Below are positions 53,401 through 62,640 of a stretch of 64,000 bases of DNA, one piece after another. Made by a program: the position numbers and the translations under genes. This stretch comes from Bacteroidaceae bacterium (lineage in GTDB: Bacteria; Bacteroidota; Bacteroidia; Bacteroidales; Bacteroidaceae), in contig JAFXVZ010000037.1 of NCBI GenBank assembly GCA_017534535.1, positions 163,599 to 227,598 of the forward strand, in the 5' to 3' direction. The notes beneath the pieces were generated by a model. It did no database searches, was not told the origin of the DNA, and saw only the letters and a program-made list of their open reading frames with translations. The first letter of the stretch is position 1, and each line of letters begins with the position of its first letter.

Positions 53401-53610
53401 ATGTTATATACGGTGCTCATAACTTTGGCAATTGTTGGCATTTGTGTGTTGCTTTTGGGGGTAAAGGTGTTTTTTACCAAGCTGGGCAAGTTCCCGCATT
53501 TTCACATTAGCGGCAACAAAGAGATGATGAAGCGAGGCATCGATTGCGTGGAGTCGCAAGACAGAAACGCACGCAAACCTTCGAGGTTGGCAATCAAGGA
53601 AAAGGAATAA
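53401..53610 (+). CDS. Small single-pass membrane protein
   Basis: A 69-residue protein with one N-terminal membrane helix (MLYTVLITLAIVGICVLLLGVKVFF split by position about 20) and a basic soluble tail ending RLAIKEKE. Similar small proteins sit before OmpH genes in Bacteroidales; the role is unknown. It starts 45 nt after the promoter and ends 20 nt before ompH, so the two are probably co-transcribed. Confidence 0.7.
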   Translation: MLYTVLITLAIVGICVLLLGVKVFFTKLGKFPHFHISGNKEMMKRGIDCVESQDRNARKPSRLAIKEKE

Positions 53611-53630
53611 AAGATAAAATAAAAGTGATT

Positions 53631-54221
53631 ATGAAGAAAATGAGAAACCTTATCATGGGTTTGGCAGCATTGAGCTGCATCATGATGTTTGCACAATGTG
53701 CAGGTAACCAGAATGGTCAGAGCACGGAAGGCGCTGCTACGCCAGGTGTATTGTCTGATATTAAGGTGGCTTACGTTGAAATCGACACACTGCTGTCAAA
53801 GTATAACTTCTGCATCGACCTCAACGAGGCTATGGTGAAGAAGAGCGAGAATGTGCGTCTGCAGTTGAACCAGAAGGCACAGGATTTGCAGAAGCAGCAG
53901 CAGGAGTTCCAGACGAAGTATCAGAACAATGCTTTCCTTTCAGCAGAGCGTGCACAGCAGGAGTATAACCGCATCAACAAGTTGAGCGAGGATTTGCAGA
54001 CACTGAGCGACAAACTGCAGAGCGAATTGGCAGCTGAGAGTGAGAAGAACAATCTGCAGTTGCAAGATTCTATCAAGAATTTCTTGAAGGAGTATAACAA
54101 GGCTAAGGGCTTTACGCTGATTATCAGCAATACAGGTATGGATAACCTGTTGTATGCCGATCAGGCATTGGATATCACTCAGGAGGTTCTGGATGGTTTG
54201 AATGCAAGGTATTCAAAGTAA
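53631..54221 (+). CDS. OmpH/Skp family periplasmic chaperone, lipoprotein form
   Basis: A 196-residue Skp-like chaperone for outer-membrane proteins. A signal sequence with lipobox-like FAQC precedes a low-complexity spacer, then VAYVEIDTLLSKY begins the Skp domain. The middle is a long coiled coil rich in Gln and Glu (about 75-150, with QDLQKQQQEFQTKYQNNA), the jellyfish-tentacle part. ATG 53631 is chosen for the signal peptide; a longer in-frame reading from 53544 overlaps the upstream gene. Confidence 0.86.
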   Translation: MKKMRNLIMGLAALSCIMMFAQCAGNQNGQSTEGAATPGVLSDIKVAYVEIDTLLSKYNFCIDLNEAMVKKSENVRLQLNQKAQDLQKQQQEFQTKYQNNAFLSAERAQQEYNRINKLSEDLQTLSDKLQSELAAESEKNNLQLQDSIKNFLKEYNKAKGFTLIISNTGMDNLLYADQALDITQEVLDGLNARYSK

Positions 54222-54240
54222 GAAATAATGAGTAGAAAGA

Positions 54241-54266
54241 AAAAGGCAACCAAACGGTTGCCTTTT
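54241..54266. terminator. Bidirectional terminator between ompH and S41 gene
   Basis: AAAAGGCAACC and GGTTGCCTTTT form an 11-bp stem with a 4-nt loop and T-runs on both strands, between convergent genes. Confidence 0.82.
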
Positions 54267-54267
54267 T

Positions 54268-55527
54268 TCATTCTTCCACTTCTCCATTTATTATCGCCAA
54301 TGCTTTTGCAAACAGACTTTCCAATGGGGAACCGAAGGGTTGAACACCTTCTACGGAACTTAATGGATTGACCGGGTAGTTTGGAGTGAAACCAGACCCT
54401 GCATATGCTGCGTTGCCATTTGCATCGGATAGTTCACTGACTGCTAAACGTAAAAGTTGGTCCTTGGCTGGGTCGTAGAAACTTTCGCAGGCCAGGGTGA
54501 TACCTTGGGTTTTCTGACCAATCACCACCACATTCATTACTGCTTTTAAGCAATTGATGAGCATCTCAGCAGGACCAGCTGTATAAGATGAGGTAAGCAC
54601 ATACAGTGTCTGAAGATTCAGGTTGGCTCCGTTGTCCAACTCACTGGCAGACAGGAAAGGCAGACTCTTGTTCGAGGTGAGCGTGTCGGCATATTGCAGT
54701 GTCGCCATCTTCGTGCCTAAGGCACTGGAAGGAGCCATTATGGAGGCTAAGTACTGCAATCCCTGTAAATCACCTGTGGAGGCAAAACGCAGGTCAAGCA
54801 CCATATCCGTAATGCCACTGTTGGCCAACAATTTCGATGCTGTCGCCACCTTCTGGCGGTTATCATCAGCTATATCATTGTAGAGTATATAACCCACTTT
54901 GTCATTAATCACATCCACTACCGGCATGACTTCAGGATAATAGCTGGTGGCAGCTGGTAAAGTCACTTCGTGACTGAAAGCCACCGCATCCTGTTCTTCT
55001 TCCTCATCGTACTCATTCTGAACGATTATTGTCGTGTGGTAACCTATGGCAAGTGTATGAGTTTCCCCCTCAGCCAATTCCTCAATCCTTTCTTCCGTGA
55101 GTTCTTTGCCGTCCATTGCCATAATCCAGTCGCCTCGATGGATACCTGCAATAGCAGATGCCGAGTTGGGTTCAATATATGTCACTAATGCCAGATAAGT
55201 GCTGTCAGTAACCTGGTTTATCATCAACTCGAAGCCTGGGTCGGTTTTGGGCATCGAGTAGGCAGTGTCCACATAACTCACCTTATCGTCGGCATTTCTC
55301 ACCTTTGCTAAGAAACTCACTGAATTCAAGAAGTACGACGATGTCAATTCATCTTCGTCCATTAATTCATCTCTCCAAAGGTAATGCTCACGCATCACAC
55401 TGTCAATCCAGAGGCTCTGATGGGTTTGTGGATAATACAGCTCCCAGCGGTCCTTCCCACAAGAGGAAAAAAGACCTGTGAGGGTGACGATAAATAAGAG
55501 CAATATGATGCTATATTTGCTTTTCAT
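54268..55527 (-). CDS. S41-like lipoprotein lacking the catalytic Ser and Lys (pseudoprotease)
   Basis: A 419-residue lipoprotein (lipobox FSSC, about residue 22) with a PDZ domain (NSASAIAGIHRGDWIMAMDG) and an S41 domain. Where active enzymes have TASASE, this protein has SYTAGPAEML: the nucleophile Ser three residues before the Glu is Gly. Where they have GxxTxGK, it has GQKTQGITL: the general-base Lys is Ile. The fold seems intact and the frame unbroken, so it is probably a binding or regulatory paralogue rather than a decayed gene. The other S41 gene at 47797-49347 keeps both residues. Confidence 0.8.
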   Translation of the reverse strand: MKSKYSIILLLFIVTLTGLFSSCGKDRWELYYPQTHQSLWIDSVMREHYLWRDELMDEDELTSSYFLNSVSFLAKVRNADDKVSYVDTAYSMPKTDPGFELMINQVTDSTYLALVTYIEPNSASAIAGIHRGDWIMAMDGKELTEERIEELAEGETHTLAIGYHTTIIVQNEYDEEEEQDAVAFSHEVTLPAATSYYPEVMPVVDVINDKVGYILYNDIADDNRQKVATASKLLANSGITDMVLDLRFASTGDLQGLQYLASIMAPSSALGTKMATLQYADTLTSNKSLPFLSASELDNGANLNLQTLYVLTSSYTAGPAEMLINCLKAVMNVVVIGQKTQGITLACESFYDPAKDQLLRLAVSELSDANGNAAYAGSGFTPNYPVNPLSSVEGVQPFGSPLESLFAKALAIINGEVEE

Positions 55528-55571
55528 CTTTTAATTCTTCGTTTGCGAGTGCAAAGAAAATAAATTTTCCG

Positions 55572-55579
55572 TATATTTG
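55572..55579 (+). promoter_or_regulatory. Promoter -7 element for mnmA
   Basis: TATATTTG lies 31 bp before the mnmA ATG. No TTTG was found at the ideal -33 distance. Confidence 0.55.
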
Positions 55580-55610
55580 CAAATTGTAAAAGAGTGAATG
55601 TATATTTGGC

Positions 55611-56669
55611 ATGAATATAGCAGTTTTGATTTCGGGCGGAGTGGATAGCTCCGTGGTGGTGCATCAGTTGTGTGAGCAGGGCTACAAGCCTTCGCTCTTC
55701 TATATCCGCATCGGTCGTGACGATGTGGACTATATGGATTGCACCGCTGAGGAAGACATGGAGATCTGCACCGCTGTGGCACATAAGTATGGCTTGAAGT
55801 TGGAGTTGATAGACCTCCATCGCGAATATTGGGACAAGGTGGCGGCTTATGCCATCGACAAGATTCGTCATGGCTTCACTCCCAATCCCGATGTGATGTG
55901 TAATCGCCTGATTAAATTCGGATGTTTTGAGGAACAGGCAGGTAAGGATTTTGACATCACTGCTACAGGCCACTATGCCACTACCCACGAGATTGATGGC
56001 AAAGTGTGGTTGGGCACAGCCGTGGATCCCGTGAAAGACCAGACCGACTTCCTGGCACAGATAACTTACTTGCAGGTGAAGAAGCTGATGTTTCCCTTGG
56101 GTGGTTTGATGAAGAGCGAGGTTCGTGAGATTGCCGCTAAAGCCGGACTCCCCAGTGCGAAGCGTAAGGATAGTCAAGGTATTTGCTTCCTCAATAACAT
56201 TAACTATAATGACTTTGTGCGTCGTTTCTTGGGAGAGCAGGAGGGCGATATCATTGAACTGGAAACGGGCAAGAAGCTGGGTAAGCACAAAGGCTTTTGG
56301 TTCCACACCATTGGTCAGCGTAAGGGGCTGGGACTGAGTGGCGGACCGTGGTTTGTCATCGAGAAGGATGTGGAGCAGAACATCGTATATGTGTCGAATG
56401 GCTATGATTGCACCAAGCAGTATGGCGACCATTTCCGTCTGAAGGATTTCCACTTCATTACCGAGGACCCTTGGCAGGATGCAGAGCAGGAGATAACCTT
56501 CAAGATTCGTCACACGCCAGATTTTACTACGGGTAGGATTGTCCGTCAGGGTAATGATTATCTGGTGCAATCCAGTCAGATGCTGCAAGGCATAGCCCCT
56601 GGACAGTTTGGCGTTATCTATGATAAAGACAAGAAGTTGGTGATAGGTAGTGGTGAGATTTGTATTTAA
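55611..56669 (+). CDS. mnmA: tRNA-specific 2-thiouridylase
   Basis: Puts sulfur on C2 of wobble uridine 34 in tRNA Lys, Glu and Gln. The 352 residues show the PP-loop SGGVDSSVV near the N-terminus, TPNPDVMCN with the first catalytic Cys and SQGICFL with the second. [17 protein letters not shown] marks the central domain. The length is normal. DUF4375 follows 19 nt downstream. Confidence 0.94.
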   Translation: MNIAVLISGGVDSSVVVHQLCEQGYKPSLFYIRIGRDDVDYMDCTAEEDMEICTAVAHKYGLKLELIDLHREYWDKVAAYAIDKIRHGFTPNPDVMCNRLIKFGCFEEQAGKDFDITATGHYATTHEIDGKVWLGTAVDPVKDQTDFLAQITYLQVKKLMFPLGGLMKSEVREIAAKAGLPSAKRKDSQGICFLNNINYNDFVRRFLGEQEGDIIELETGKKLGKHKGFWFHTIGQRKGLGLSGGPWFVIEKDVEQNIVYVSNGYDCTKQYGDHFRLKDFHFITEDPWQDAEQEITFKIRHTPDFTTGRIVRQGNDYLVQSSQMLQGIAPGQFGVIYDKDKKLVIGSGEICI

Positions 56670-56688
56670 CTCAAGAAAAAAAGATGTT

Positions 56689-57186
56689 ATGATAAAGATT
56701 AAGGATGCTGAATTAAGGAAGGGAGCTGCAGAGGGTATGGATGGTTTCATCCAGGTGTTTACTGATGCCTATATGCAGGCTATCGGTGGAGAGTTTACTG
56801 AAGAGTCTATGGCCAGGCTCAATGGTGTACAACATACCCTGTTGGCTTACAAGATATTGCGTGATGAACTGATGGAGGGTGGTTTCTGCCAACTGATACA
56901 GAATGGTTATGGAGGCTACATCTTCCATAATCCCTTTGCCAAGGTGATAAAGCAGTGGGGCTTGCCTGAGTTGGCGAGGATTATCTATGATGCACGGCGA
57001 ATTTATGACATGCATCGCGAGGATTTGGAGAAAGAACGTACGGATGATGAGTTTATGGCGATGTATGAAAACTACGAGGCTTTTGACCCCCTGGAGGAGA
57101 TGTTCATTGAGAACGAGGAGGAATATACTGCCTTGGTGGCAAACTATGTAGATGAACATTTAGAGCAGTTCGCAGAGATAGAATAA
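56689..57186 (+). CDS. DUF4375-like protein
   Basis: A 165-residue acidic cytosolic protein. NGVQHTLLAYKILRDELMEGGFCQLIQNGYGGYIF matches the DUF4375/DMP19-like pattern ('..GGF.Q...N..G'), and the C-terminus is Glu-rich (EEMFIENEEEYTALVANYV). Function is unknown; DMP19 proteins mimic DNA or bind regulators in other bacteria, which cannot be assumed here. ATG 56689 is used; upstream codons overlap the mnmA end. Confidence 0.7.
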   Translation: MIKIKDAELRKGAAEGMDGFIQVFTDAYMQAIGGEFTEESMARLNGVQHTLLAYKILRDELMEGGFCQLIQNGYGGYIFHNPFAKVIKQWGLPELARIIYDARRIYDMHREDLEKERTDDEFMAMYENYEAFDPLEEMFIENEEEYTALVANYVDEHLEQFAEIE

Positions 57187-57240
57187 TGTATAATTTGCTA
57201 AAATTAACGGACGGATGTGTGATAACTGAAATCTTTTGAC

Positions 57241-57248
57241 TAATTTTG
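57241..57248 (+). promoter_or_regulatory. Promoter -7 element for the NigD-like gene
   Basis: TAATTTTG lies 29 bp before the ATG at 57277 and fits TAnnTTTG. Confidence 0.5.
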
Positions 57249-57276
57249 CACGGAAAAAATAAAAAAAAAGACGACA

Positions 57277-58017
57277 ATGAAAAGTTTTAGAATGTTTGCC
57301 CTTTTGGGCTTTGTGTTTTTCACCGCTACGGTTTTGACCTCATGCTTAAGCAGCAAGGATGGTGATAATAAGGCGACACAGGAAGTGATTGCGCTATATC
57401 AGAATGGAACATTAACGCAGGCTGGAGGCGGTACTCTTGTACCTACAAGCTCAAGCTATATGCCTTCTGCACCTGGTATCTATTCCTTCATTATTGAGTA
57501 CGACCCAACTACATGGAATGATAACAAACTGAATGTGACTATTACTTCCAAGCCCATCAGTTTGGATAACCCTAATATTAGAGTGGGTGAAGGAACAGGC
57601 AACATCAACCTCTATGAGTTGGATTATAATGGTGTGAAACCCGAAATGTTCAACCAATATTATATGTTGGTACCATGCTTCTTCTGGATGGATAATGTGG
57701 ATGTTAATGATTATGAGAAGGAGTTGGCAAAACATAGGTTTAGCCTGTTGGTTCCCGAAGACTTGCACAACAGCGACGGTGTCTTGAACCTGACTTTGAT
57801 TGATGATGTGACTGATCCTGAAGTGGACCGATATAAGAATTCCTGGCAATACCAGGCATTCAATTTGCAGAGTGTCATCACAGGCTTCAAGTCAATCAAC
57901 GGCAAGCTCAATACCATCCGTGTCTGGGGTAGTGTAAACCGTAACTCTTATGATCCGGAAGAAGGCAGAACGGACAGAACGAGATATGTAGATATTGATT
58001 TAACACCATTTCAATAA
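57277..58017 (+). CDS. NigD-like lipoprotein
   Basis: A 246-residue lipoprotein with lipobox LTSC (about residue 23). The rest is beta-rich, with a NigD-like layout: an N-terminal half ending around GNINLYELDYNG and a C-terminal half with FSLLVPEDL and LNTIRVWGSV. NigD proteins are Bacteroidales outer-surface lipoproteins of unknown function, first seen beside bacteriocin (nig) genes. The stop is 5 nt before the next gene. Confidence 0.7.
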   Translation: MKSFRMFALLGFVFFTATVLTSCLSSKDGDNKATQEVIALYQNGTLTQAGGGTLVPTSSSYMPSAPGIYSFIIEYDPTTWNDNKLNVTITSKPISLDNPNIRVGEGTGNINLYELDYNGVKPEMFNQYYMLVPCFFWMDNVDVNDYEKELAKHRFSLLVPEDLHNSDGVLNLTLIDDVTDPEVDRYKNSWQYQAFNLQSVITGFKSINGKLNTIRVWGSVNRNSYDPEEGRTDRTRYVDIDLTPFQ

Positions 58018-58022
58018 ACGCA

Positions 58023-58598
58023 TTGAACTATAAGTTTTTAATACATATTGCTTTGTTACTGATCTCCTCTCCGGCTAAGGCTTGGGAGGAGATTTGTCAG
58101 CGTACAGACATCCGTGAGGTGTCTTTCGAATATGTCTATCCCATGATAGGCTTTGCTGCTTTGTCTGTGTTTATCGGCTCTGTGTGGGAACATGGATGGA
58201 GCAATGCGGAAGACTATCAGTATGCCATGATGCAGTGTGCCGCTGTGGTGGTGTCGCTCTTTGGTGCCTATTTTCTCTCGGCATATCTCATCAACCAAGT
58301 AAGGATAAAGAAGTTGGCACAACGTGACGATATGTTGCTCTCCCAGCAGTTTGCCGGCTATAGCATGACGGTGATTTTCCTGTTGCAAATCCTCACAGGA
58401 CTATTGCCCGATTTGGGCATCATTTCGGTGCTGCTGCAGTTCTATACCATCTATCTGGTATGGGAGGGCACTGGCAAGCTGTTGGATATAGAAGAAGAGA
58501 AACGCACGGCATTCACGGTGATAGCTTCGGCTATTATCTTGGTTTGTCCGCCTTTGTTGCGTTATGTGTTCGATAAACTCAATTTCATTTTGAACTGA
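58023..58598 (+). CDS. Yip1-like multi-pass membrane protein
   Basis: A 191-residue membrane protein with about five helices. It begins with the [12 protein letters not shown] motif typical of bacterial Yip1-domain proteins. The start is read as TTG 58023, 5 nt after the previous stop, because no ATG precedes the conserved motif. Function is unknown. smpB follows after 2 nt, so the genes are probably translated from one mRNA. Confidence 0.7.
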   Translation: MNYKFLIHIALLLISSPAKAWEEICQRTDIREVSFEYVYPMIGFAALSVFIGSVWEHGWSNAEDYQYAMMQCAAVVVSLFGAYFLSAYLINQVRIKKLAQRDDMLLSQQFAGYSMTVIFLLQILTGLLPDLGIISVLLQFYTIYLVWEGTGKLLDIEEEKRTAFTVIASAIILVCPPLLRYVFDKLNFILN

Positions 58599-58600
58599 TT

Positions 58601-59053
58601 ATGAAACAGGCTCCTATCAATATCAAGAACAAACGTGCCAGCCACGACTATGAATTCATTGAGACTTATACAGCTGGTATGGTTCTCACGGGCACCGAAA
58701 TCAAGTCAATCCGACAGGGTAAGGCGAGCCTGGTGGATACCTATTGCTTCTTCGACAAGCGAGAGCTGTGGGTGAAAAACATGCACATTGCGCAATACAC
58801 CTACGGCACCTATAACAACCATGCTGCTACGCGTGATCGCAAACTGCTGCTGAACCGTAAGGAGCTCAACAAGTTGCAGCGTGATGCCATGAATCCTGGT
58901 TATACCATCGTGCCTGTGCGATTGTTCCTGAATGAGAAAGGACTCGCGAAGCTGGTAATAGCATTGGCTAAGGGTAAGAAAGAATATGATAAACGACAAA
59001 CGCTGAAGGAGAAAGATGATAAACGAGAAATGGCGAGAGTGTTTAAGCACTAA
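58601..59053 (+). CDS. smpB: SsrA-binding protein SmpB
   Basis: Delivers tmRNA to stalled ribosomes for trans-translation. The 150 residues show [40 protein letters not shown] and the basic C-terminal tail ([20 protein letters not shown]) that enters the mRNA channel. Length is normal. The end overlaps metH by 38 bp. Confidence 0.95.
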   Translation: MKQAPINIKNKRASHDYEFIETYTAGMVLTGTEIKSIRQGKASLVDTYCFFDKRELWVKNMHIAQYTYGTYNNHAATRDRKLLLNRKELNKLQRDAMNPGYTIVPVRLFLNEKGLAKLVIALAKGKKEYDKRQTLKEKDDKREMARVFKH

Positions 59054-61880
59054 GGTTCTGGTGCTCGATGGAGCACTGGGCACCATGATTCAACAATACA
59101 ACTTGACAGAAAACGATTTCCGTGGGGAGTTGTTTGCTGATGCTACCCGTCAGCTCAAAGGCGACAACGACCTGTTGAATTTGACCAGACCTGACATCAT
59201 CCAGGAAATTCACGAGAAATATCTCAAAGCAGGCGCCGATATCATTGAAACCAATACGTTCAATGCCACTGCCGTCAGTCAATCCGACTATGGTATGGAG
59301 GCACAGGTGCGAGCCATGAACCTGGCTGGTGCCCATTTGGCTCGTAGGCTTGCCGATCAATATACTACCCCTGAGAAACCTCGCTTCGTGGCAGGCTCTG
59401 TTGGCCCTACCAACAAGACTTGCTCCATGAGTCCTGATGTGAACGACCCAGCCTTGCGCTCACTCACTTTCAGCGAGTTGGCTGAGGCTTATATCGAACA
59501 AATGTGTGCCTTGCTGGAGGGTGGGGTGGATGCTCTGTTGGTGGAAACCATCTTCGATACCCTCAATGCCAAGGCGGCCATCTATGCGGCTGAGGAGTCA
59601 ATGAGGCTTATGGACAGGAAAGTGCCACTCATGCTCTCTGTCACCGTGTCGGATGTGGCGGGACGCACCCTCTCTGGTCAGACTTTGGAGGCTTTCCTGG
59701 CTTCCGTGTCTCATGCTGATATCTTCTCTGTGGGCTTGAACTGCTCGTTTGGTGCTGAACAGATGAAACCTTTCCTTCGTCAGTTGGCTCAGCGTGCACC
59801 TTATTATATAAGTGCTTATCCTAATGCCGGATTGCCCAACAGCTTAGGTCAGTATGACGAGACCCCTGAGCATATGGCTTCTCAAATTAAGACCTATCTT
59901 GACGAGGGCTTGGTAAATATCGTGGGTGGATGTTGTGGCACCACCGATGCCTATATAGCTGCCTATCAGCCATTGGTGAAAGATGCCCATCCACACCAGC
60001 CTGTAACTCCGTCACCTTACTTGCAACTCTCAGGCTTGGAACTCTTGGAGGTGAAACCTGAGATTAACTTTGTGAATGTGGGTGAACGGTGCAACGTGGC
60101 AGGCTCACGTAAGTTCCTCCGTCTCATCAAGGAGAAGAACTATGAGGAGGCCCTGGGCATTGCCCGCAAGCAAGTGGAAGATGGTGCACAGATGTTGGAC
60201 ATCAACATGGACGATGGTCTGTTGGATGCCCGTCAGGAGATGACGCATTTCCTGAACCTCTTGGCATCAGAGCCCGAGATAGCCCGTGTGCCCATCATGA
60301 TTGACTCGTCGAAGTGGGAGGTCATCGAGGCAGGTCTGCAATGCCTGCAAGGCAAGTGCGTGGTCAATTCCATCTCGCTGAAAGAAGGGGAGGAGGTATT
60401 CCTTTCCCATGCCCGTAAGCTCAGGCAATACGGAGCTGCTGTGGTGGTGATGGCTTTCGACGAACAAGGACAGGCTGATACCTATGAACGCAAGATAGCT
60501 GTGTGCGAAAGGGCTTTCAAGTTGCTCACCCAGCAAGTGGGCTTCCCTCCACAAGACATTATCTTCGACCCCAATATCTTAGCTGTAGCAACAGGTATGG
60601 AGGAGCATAATAACTATGCCGTTGACTACATCAAAGCTGCCCAGTGGATCAGGGAGAATCTCGAAGGTAGTCATGTCAGTGGTGGTGTGAGCAACCTTTC
60701 TTTCTCTTTCCGAGGCAATAACTATATCCGTGAGGCGATGCATGCTGTCTTCCTCTATCATGCCATTCATGCAGGCATGGATATGGGCATCGTCAATCCC
60801 TCCACCTCCGTGCTTTATTCCGACATCCCTGCTGAATTGTTGGAACGCATTGAAGATGTGGTGCTGAACAGACGCCATGATGCAGCAGAAAGATTGATAG
60901 AGTTGGCGAATAGTATAGAGAGTAAGGCGGATAATCGTCAATCGTCAATCCTCAATGGTCAATCGTCAATCGTCAATGGTCAATCGTCAATCATCAATGG
61001 TCAATCGTCACATTTTGGAGCAGCGAGTGCTAAAGATGCTTGCATCAATTTAGCCGAGTCGCGACAAAATAGGACGGAGTCAATCGTCAATCGTCAATCG
61101 TCAATCGAAGACCGTTTAAAGTACGCCCTGATTAAGGGTATTGCCGACAACTTAGAAGCTGACTTGCAGGAAGCCTTGCAGCAATATCCCAAAGCGGTGG
61201 ACATCATCGAAGGTCCGTTGATGTCAGGCATGAACGAGGTGGGCAACCTCTTTGGTGTAGGAAAGATGTTCCTGCCGCAGGTGGTGAAGACTGCCCGCAC
61301 CATGAAGAAGGCAGTAAGCATCCTGCAACCTTATATCGAAGCTGAGAAGCAGGCTGGTATGCCTTCAGCTGGTAAAGTGTTGCTCGCCACCGTAAAAGGT
61401 GATGTGCATGATATCGGTAAGAACATCGTGTCGGTGGTGATGGCTTGTAATGGCTATGAAATCATCGATTTAGGTACGATGGTGCCTGCTGAGGAGATAG
61501 TCAAGACTGCCATTCGTGAACAGGTTGATATGATTGGCCTAAGTGGTCTGATAACTCCGTCGCTCGATGAGATGGTGCATGTGGCAAGGGAGCTGGAAGA
61601 AGCAGGCTTGGATATCCCCTTGCTGATTGGCGGCGCTACCACATCGCAGTTGCATACGGCGTTGAAGATAGCCCCTGTGTATCATGCGGCTGTGGTGCAC
61701 ATGAAGGATGCTTCGCAAAACCCGCAGGTAGCTGCACAGCTGATGAATCCGAAGCAGAAACATGAGTTGGAGGAAAGCTTGCATAAAGACTATGCCCACC
61801 TGCGTGAGGAAGTGGCTGATAAACAGCGCGAAATGCTCTCTTTGGAAAAAGCCAGGGAGAACAAACTTAAACTTTTTTGA
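59016..61880 (+). CDS. metH: Cobalamin-dependent methionine synthase without activation domain, carrying a repeat insertion
   Basis: Moves methyl from methyltetrahydrofolate to homocysteine through B12. The 954 residues comprise the homocysteine domain (about 1-310; zinc ligands in GLNCSFG and GGCCGTT), the pterin domain (about 345-610; [14 protein letters not shown]), the cap (from about 698; [11 protein letters not shown]) and the B12 domain (GDVHDIGKN, about 794-802, with the cobalt-ligand His). It ends at KLKLF without the SAM-binding activation domain of E. coli MetH. Residues about 642-697 are an in-frame insert of heptamers plus hairpin core, in the pterin-cap linker. The start overlaps smpB. 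Confidence 0.9.
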   Translation: MINEKWRECLSTKVLVLDGALGTMIQQYNLTENDFRGELFADATRQLKGDNDLLNLTRPDIIQEIHEKYLKAGADIIETNTFNATAVSQSDYGMEAQVRAMNLAGAHLARRLADQYTTPEKPRFVAGSVGPTNKTCSMSPDVNDPALRSLTFSELAEAYIEQMCALLEGGVDALLVETIFDTLNAKAAIYAAEESMRLMDRKVPLMLSVTVSDVAGRTLSGQTLEAFLASVSHADIFSVGLNCSFGAEQMKPFLRQLAQRAPYYISAYPNAGLPNSLGQYDETPEHMASQIKTYLDEGLVNIVGGCCGTTDAYIAAYQPLVKDAHPHQPVTPSPYLQLSGLELLEVKPEINFVNVGERCNVAGSRKFLRLIKEKNYEEALGIARKQVEDGAQMLDINMDDGLLDARQEMTHFLNLLASEPEIARVPIMIDSSKWEVIEAGLQCLQGKCVVNSISLKEGEEVFLSHARKLRQYGAAVVVMAFDEQGQADTYERKIAVCERAFKLLTQQVGFPPQDIIFDPNILAVATGMEEHNNYAVDYIKAAQWIRENLEGSHVSGGVSNLSFSFRGNNYIREAMHAVFLYHAIHAGMDMGIVNPSTSVLYSDIPAELLERIEDVVLNRRHDAAERLIELANSIESKADNRQSSILNGQSSIVNGQSSIINGQSSHFGAASAKDACINLAESRQNRTESIVNRQSSIEDRLKYALIKGIADNLEADLQEALQQYPKAVDIIEGPLMSGMNEVGNLFGVGKMFLPQVVKTARTMKKAVSILQPYIEAEKQAGMPSAGKVLLATVKGDVHDIGKNIVSVVMACNGYEIIDLGTMVPAEEIVKTAIREQVDMIGLSGLITPSLDEMVHVARELEEAGLDIPLLIGGATTSQLHTALKIAPVYHAAVVHMKDASQNPQVAAQLMNPKQKHELEESLHKDYAHLREEVADKQREMLSLEKARENKLKLF
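60939..61106 (+). repeat. Composite repeat inside metH (copy 3, translated)
   Basis: About eleven AATCGTC/AATGGTC units, then the hairpin core in reverse orientation (61008-61079), then four more units. The core stem is TGCTAAAGATGC-TT-GCATC-AA-TTTAGCC (61028-61055). Its outer arms GCTAAA/TTTAGC differ from the other copies on both sides, yet still pair. All is in frame, without stops. Confidence 0.9.
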
Positions 61881-61911
61881 CTTAGATGATAGTTATGTGA
61901 AAAAATAGTTG

Positions 61912-61919
61912 TATCTTTG
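61912..61919 (+). promoter_or_regulatory. Promoter -7 element for the outer-membrane protein gene
   Basis: TATCTTTG lies 35 bp before the ATG at 61954. Confidence 0.6.
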
Positions 61920-61953
61920 CAATTAAATTATTAACAATTTAAAAGAATTGCGT

Positions 61954-62415
61954 ATGAAAAAGTATTTGTTTATGTTGGTTGCAGTATTTGCAATGAGTAC
62001 TGCAGCATTTGCCCAGAAGGGTGTAACTGCGTTTGGTGTACAAGGTGTTTATGATGACTGGAATGGTCAATTCGGTATTGGCGTGAAACTCCAGCATAAT
62101 TTTGCTGATCAGTTCCGTAGTGAAATTGGTACAGATCTTTTCTTCAAGAAGTATGACATTTCTATCGTTGATGTCAACGCTAATTTCCACTATGTAGTTC
62201 CTGTTGCTAGTCAGTTTAACGTATATCCATTGGTTGGTGCTAACATCGCTTTCTTCAATCATGACATCCCAACCAGAATTGGTCTGAACTTAGGTGGTGG
62301 TCTTGAATACTATATCACTGATACCGTGAAGCTTGTAGGTGAAGCCAAGTATATCGTTTCAGATAATGGCTTTAGCCGTTTCGGAGCCAACTTTGGTTTT
62401 GCTTTCATGTTCTAA
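61954..62415 (+). CDS. Small outer-membrane beta-barrel protein
   Basis: A 153-residue OmpA/OmpX-like barrel. The signal peptide ends at AAFAQKG (about 20). Alternating strands such as QFGIGVKLQHNF, VNANFHYVVPV and RIGLNLGGGLEYYI follow, and the chain ends in FGFAFMF with the C-terminal Phe typical of barrel proteins. The role may be structural or adhesive. ATG 61954 is preferred over TTG 61948. A strong terminator follows. Confidence 0.82.
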   Translation: MKKYLFMLVAVFAMSTAAFAQKGVTAFGVQGVYDDWNGQFGIGVKLQHNFADQFRSEIGTDLFFKKYDISIVDVNANFHYVVPVASQFNVYPLVGANIAFFNHDIPTRIGLNLGGGLEYYITDTVKLVGEAKYIVSDNGFSRFGANFGFAFMF

Positions 62416-62437
62416 GGAGAGTGATAATAAAGATAAT

Positions 62438-62478
62438 AGGAGAGGGTGTGTCAAAGGCACATCCTCTCCTTTTTTTTG
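62438..62478 (+). terminator. Rho-independent terminator of the OMP gene
   Basis: AGGAGAGGGTGTG and CACATCCTCTCCT form a 13-bp stem with one G-U pair, followed by eight T. Confidence 0.88.
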
Positions 62479-62495
62479 CTTTGTAAAAGTATTTA

Positions 62496-62640
62496 TCCAA
62501 TACCTAATGTTTAATGTCTAATTCCGCAGGGAAATTATTCATTATTATGCTTTGCATCAATTTCGTCGCGACTCGGCATAGCTGATGCAAGCATTGCTCT
62601 GCCCTCGCTGCTCCGAAAAGTCATTCTTCATTATTCACTG
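62496..62640. repeat. Composite repeat: heptamers - hairpin core (copy 4)
   Basis: CTAATGT/TTAATGT units come first, then ATTATTC units, then the core (about 62560-62622) with the hairpin GGCATAGCTGATGC-AA-GCATTGCTCTGCC at 62575-62603. ATTCTTC/ATTATTC units follow and provide the TAA stop of the convergent surface-protein gene. Confidence 0.82.

Noticed and set aside
55611-56669. MnmA lacking its first catalytic Cys
   Set aside because: NPDVMCN is the normal form; the Cys is the one before Asn, and the second Cys is in SQGICFL.
55524-56750. Long minus-strand open frame (about 408 codons) opposite mnmA
   Set aside because: It is antisense to a clear MnmA gene, has no recognisable domain, and its His/Leu/Gln-rich composition is that of a shadow frame.
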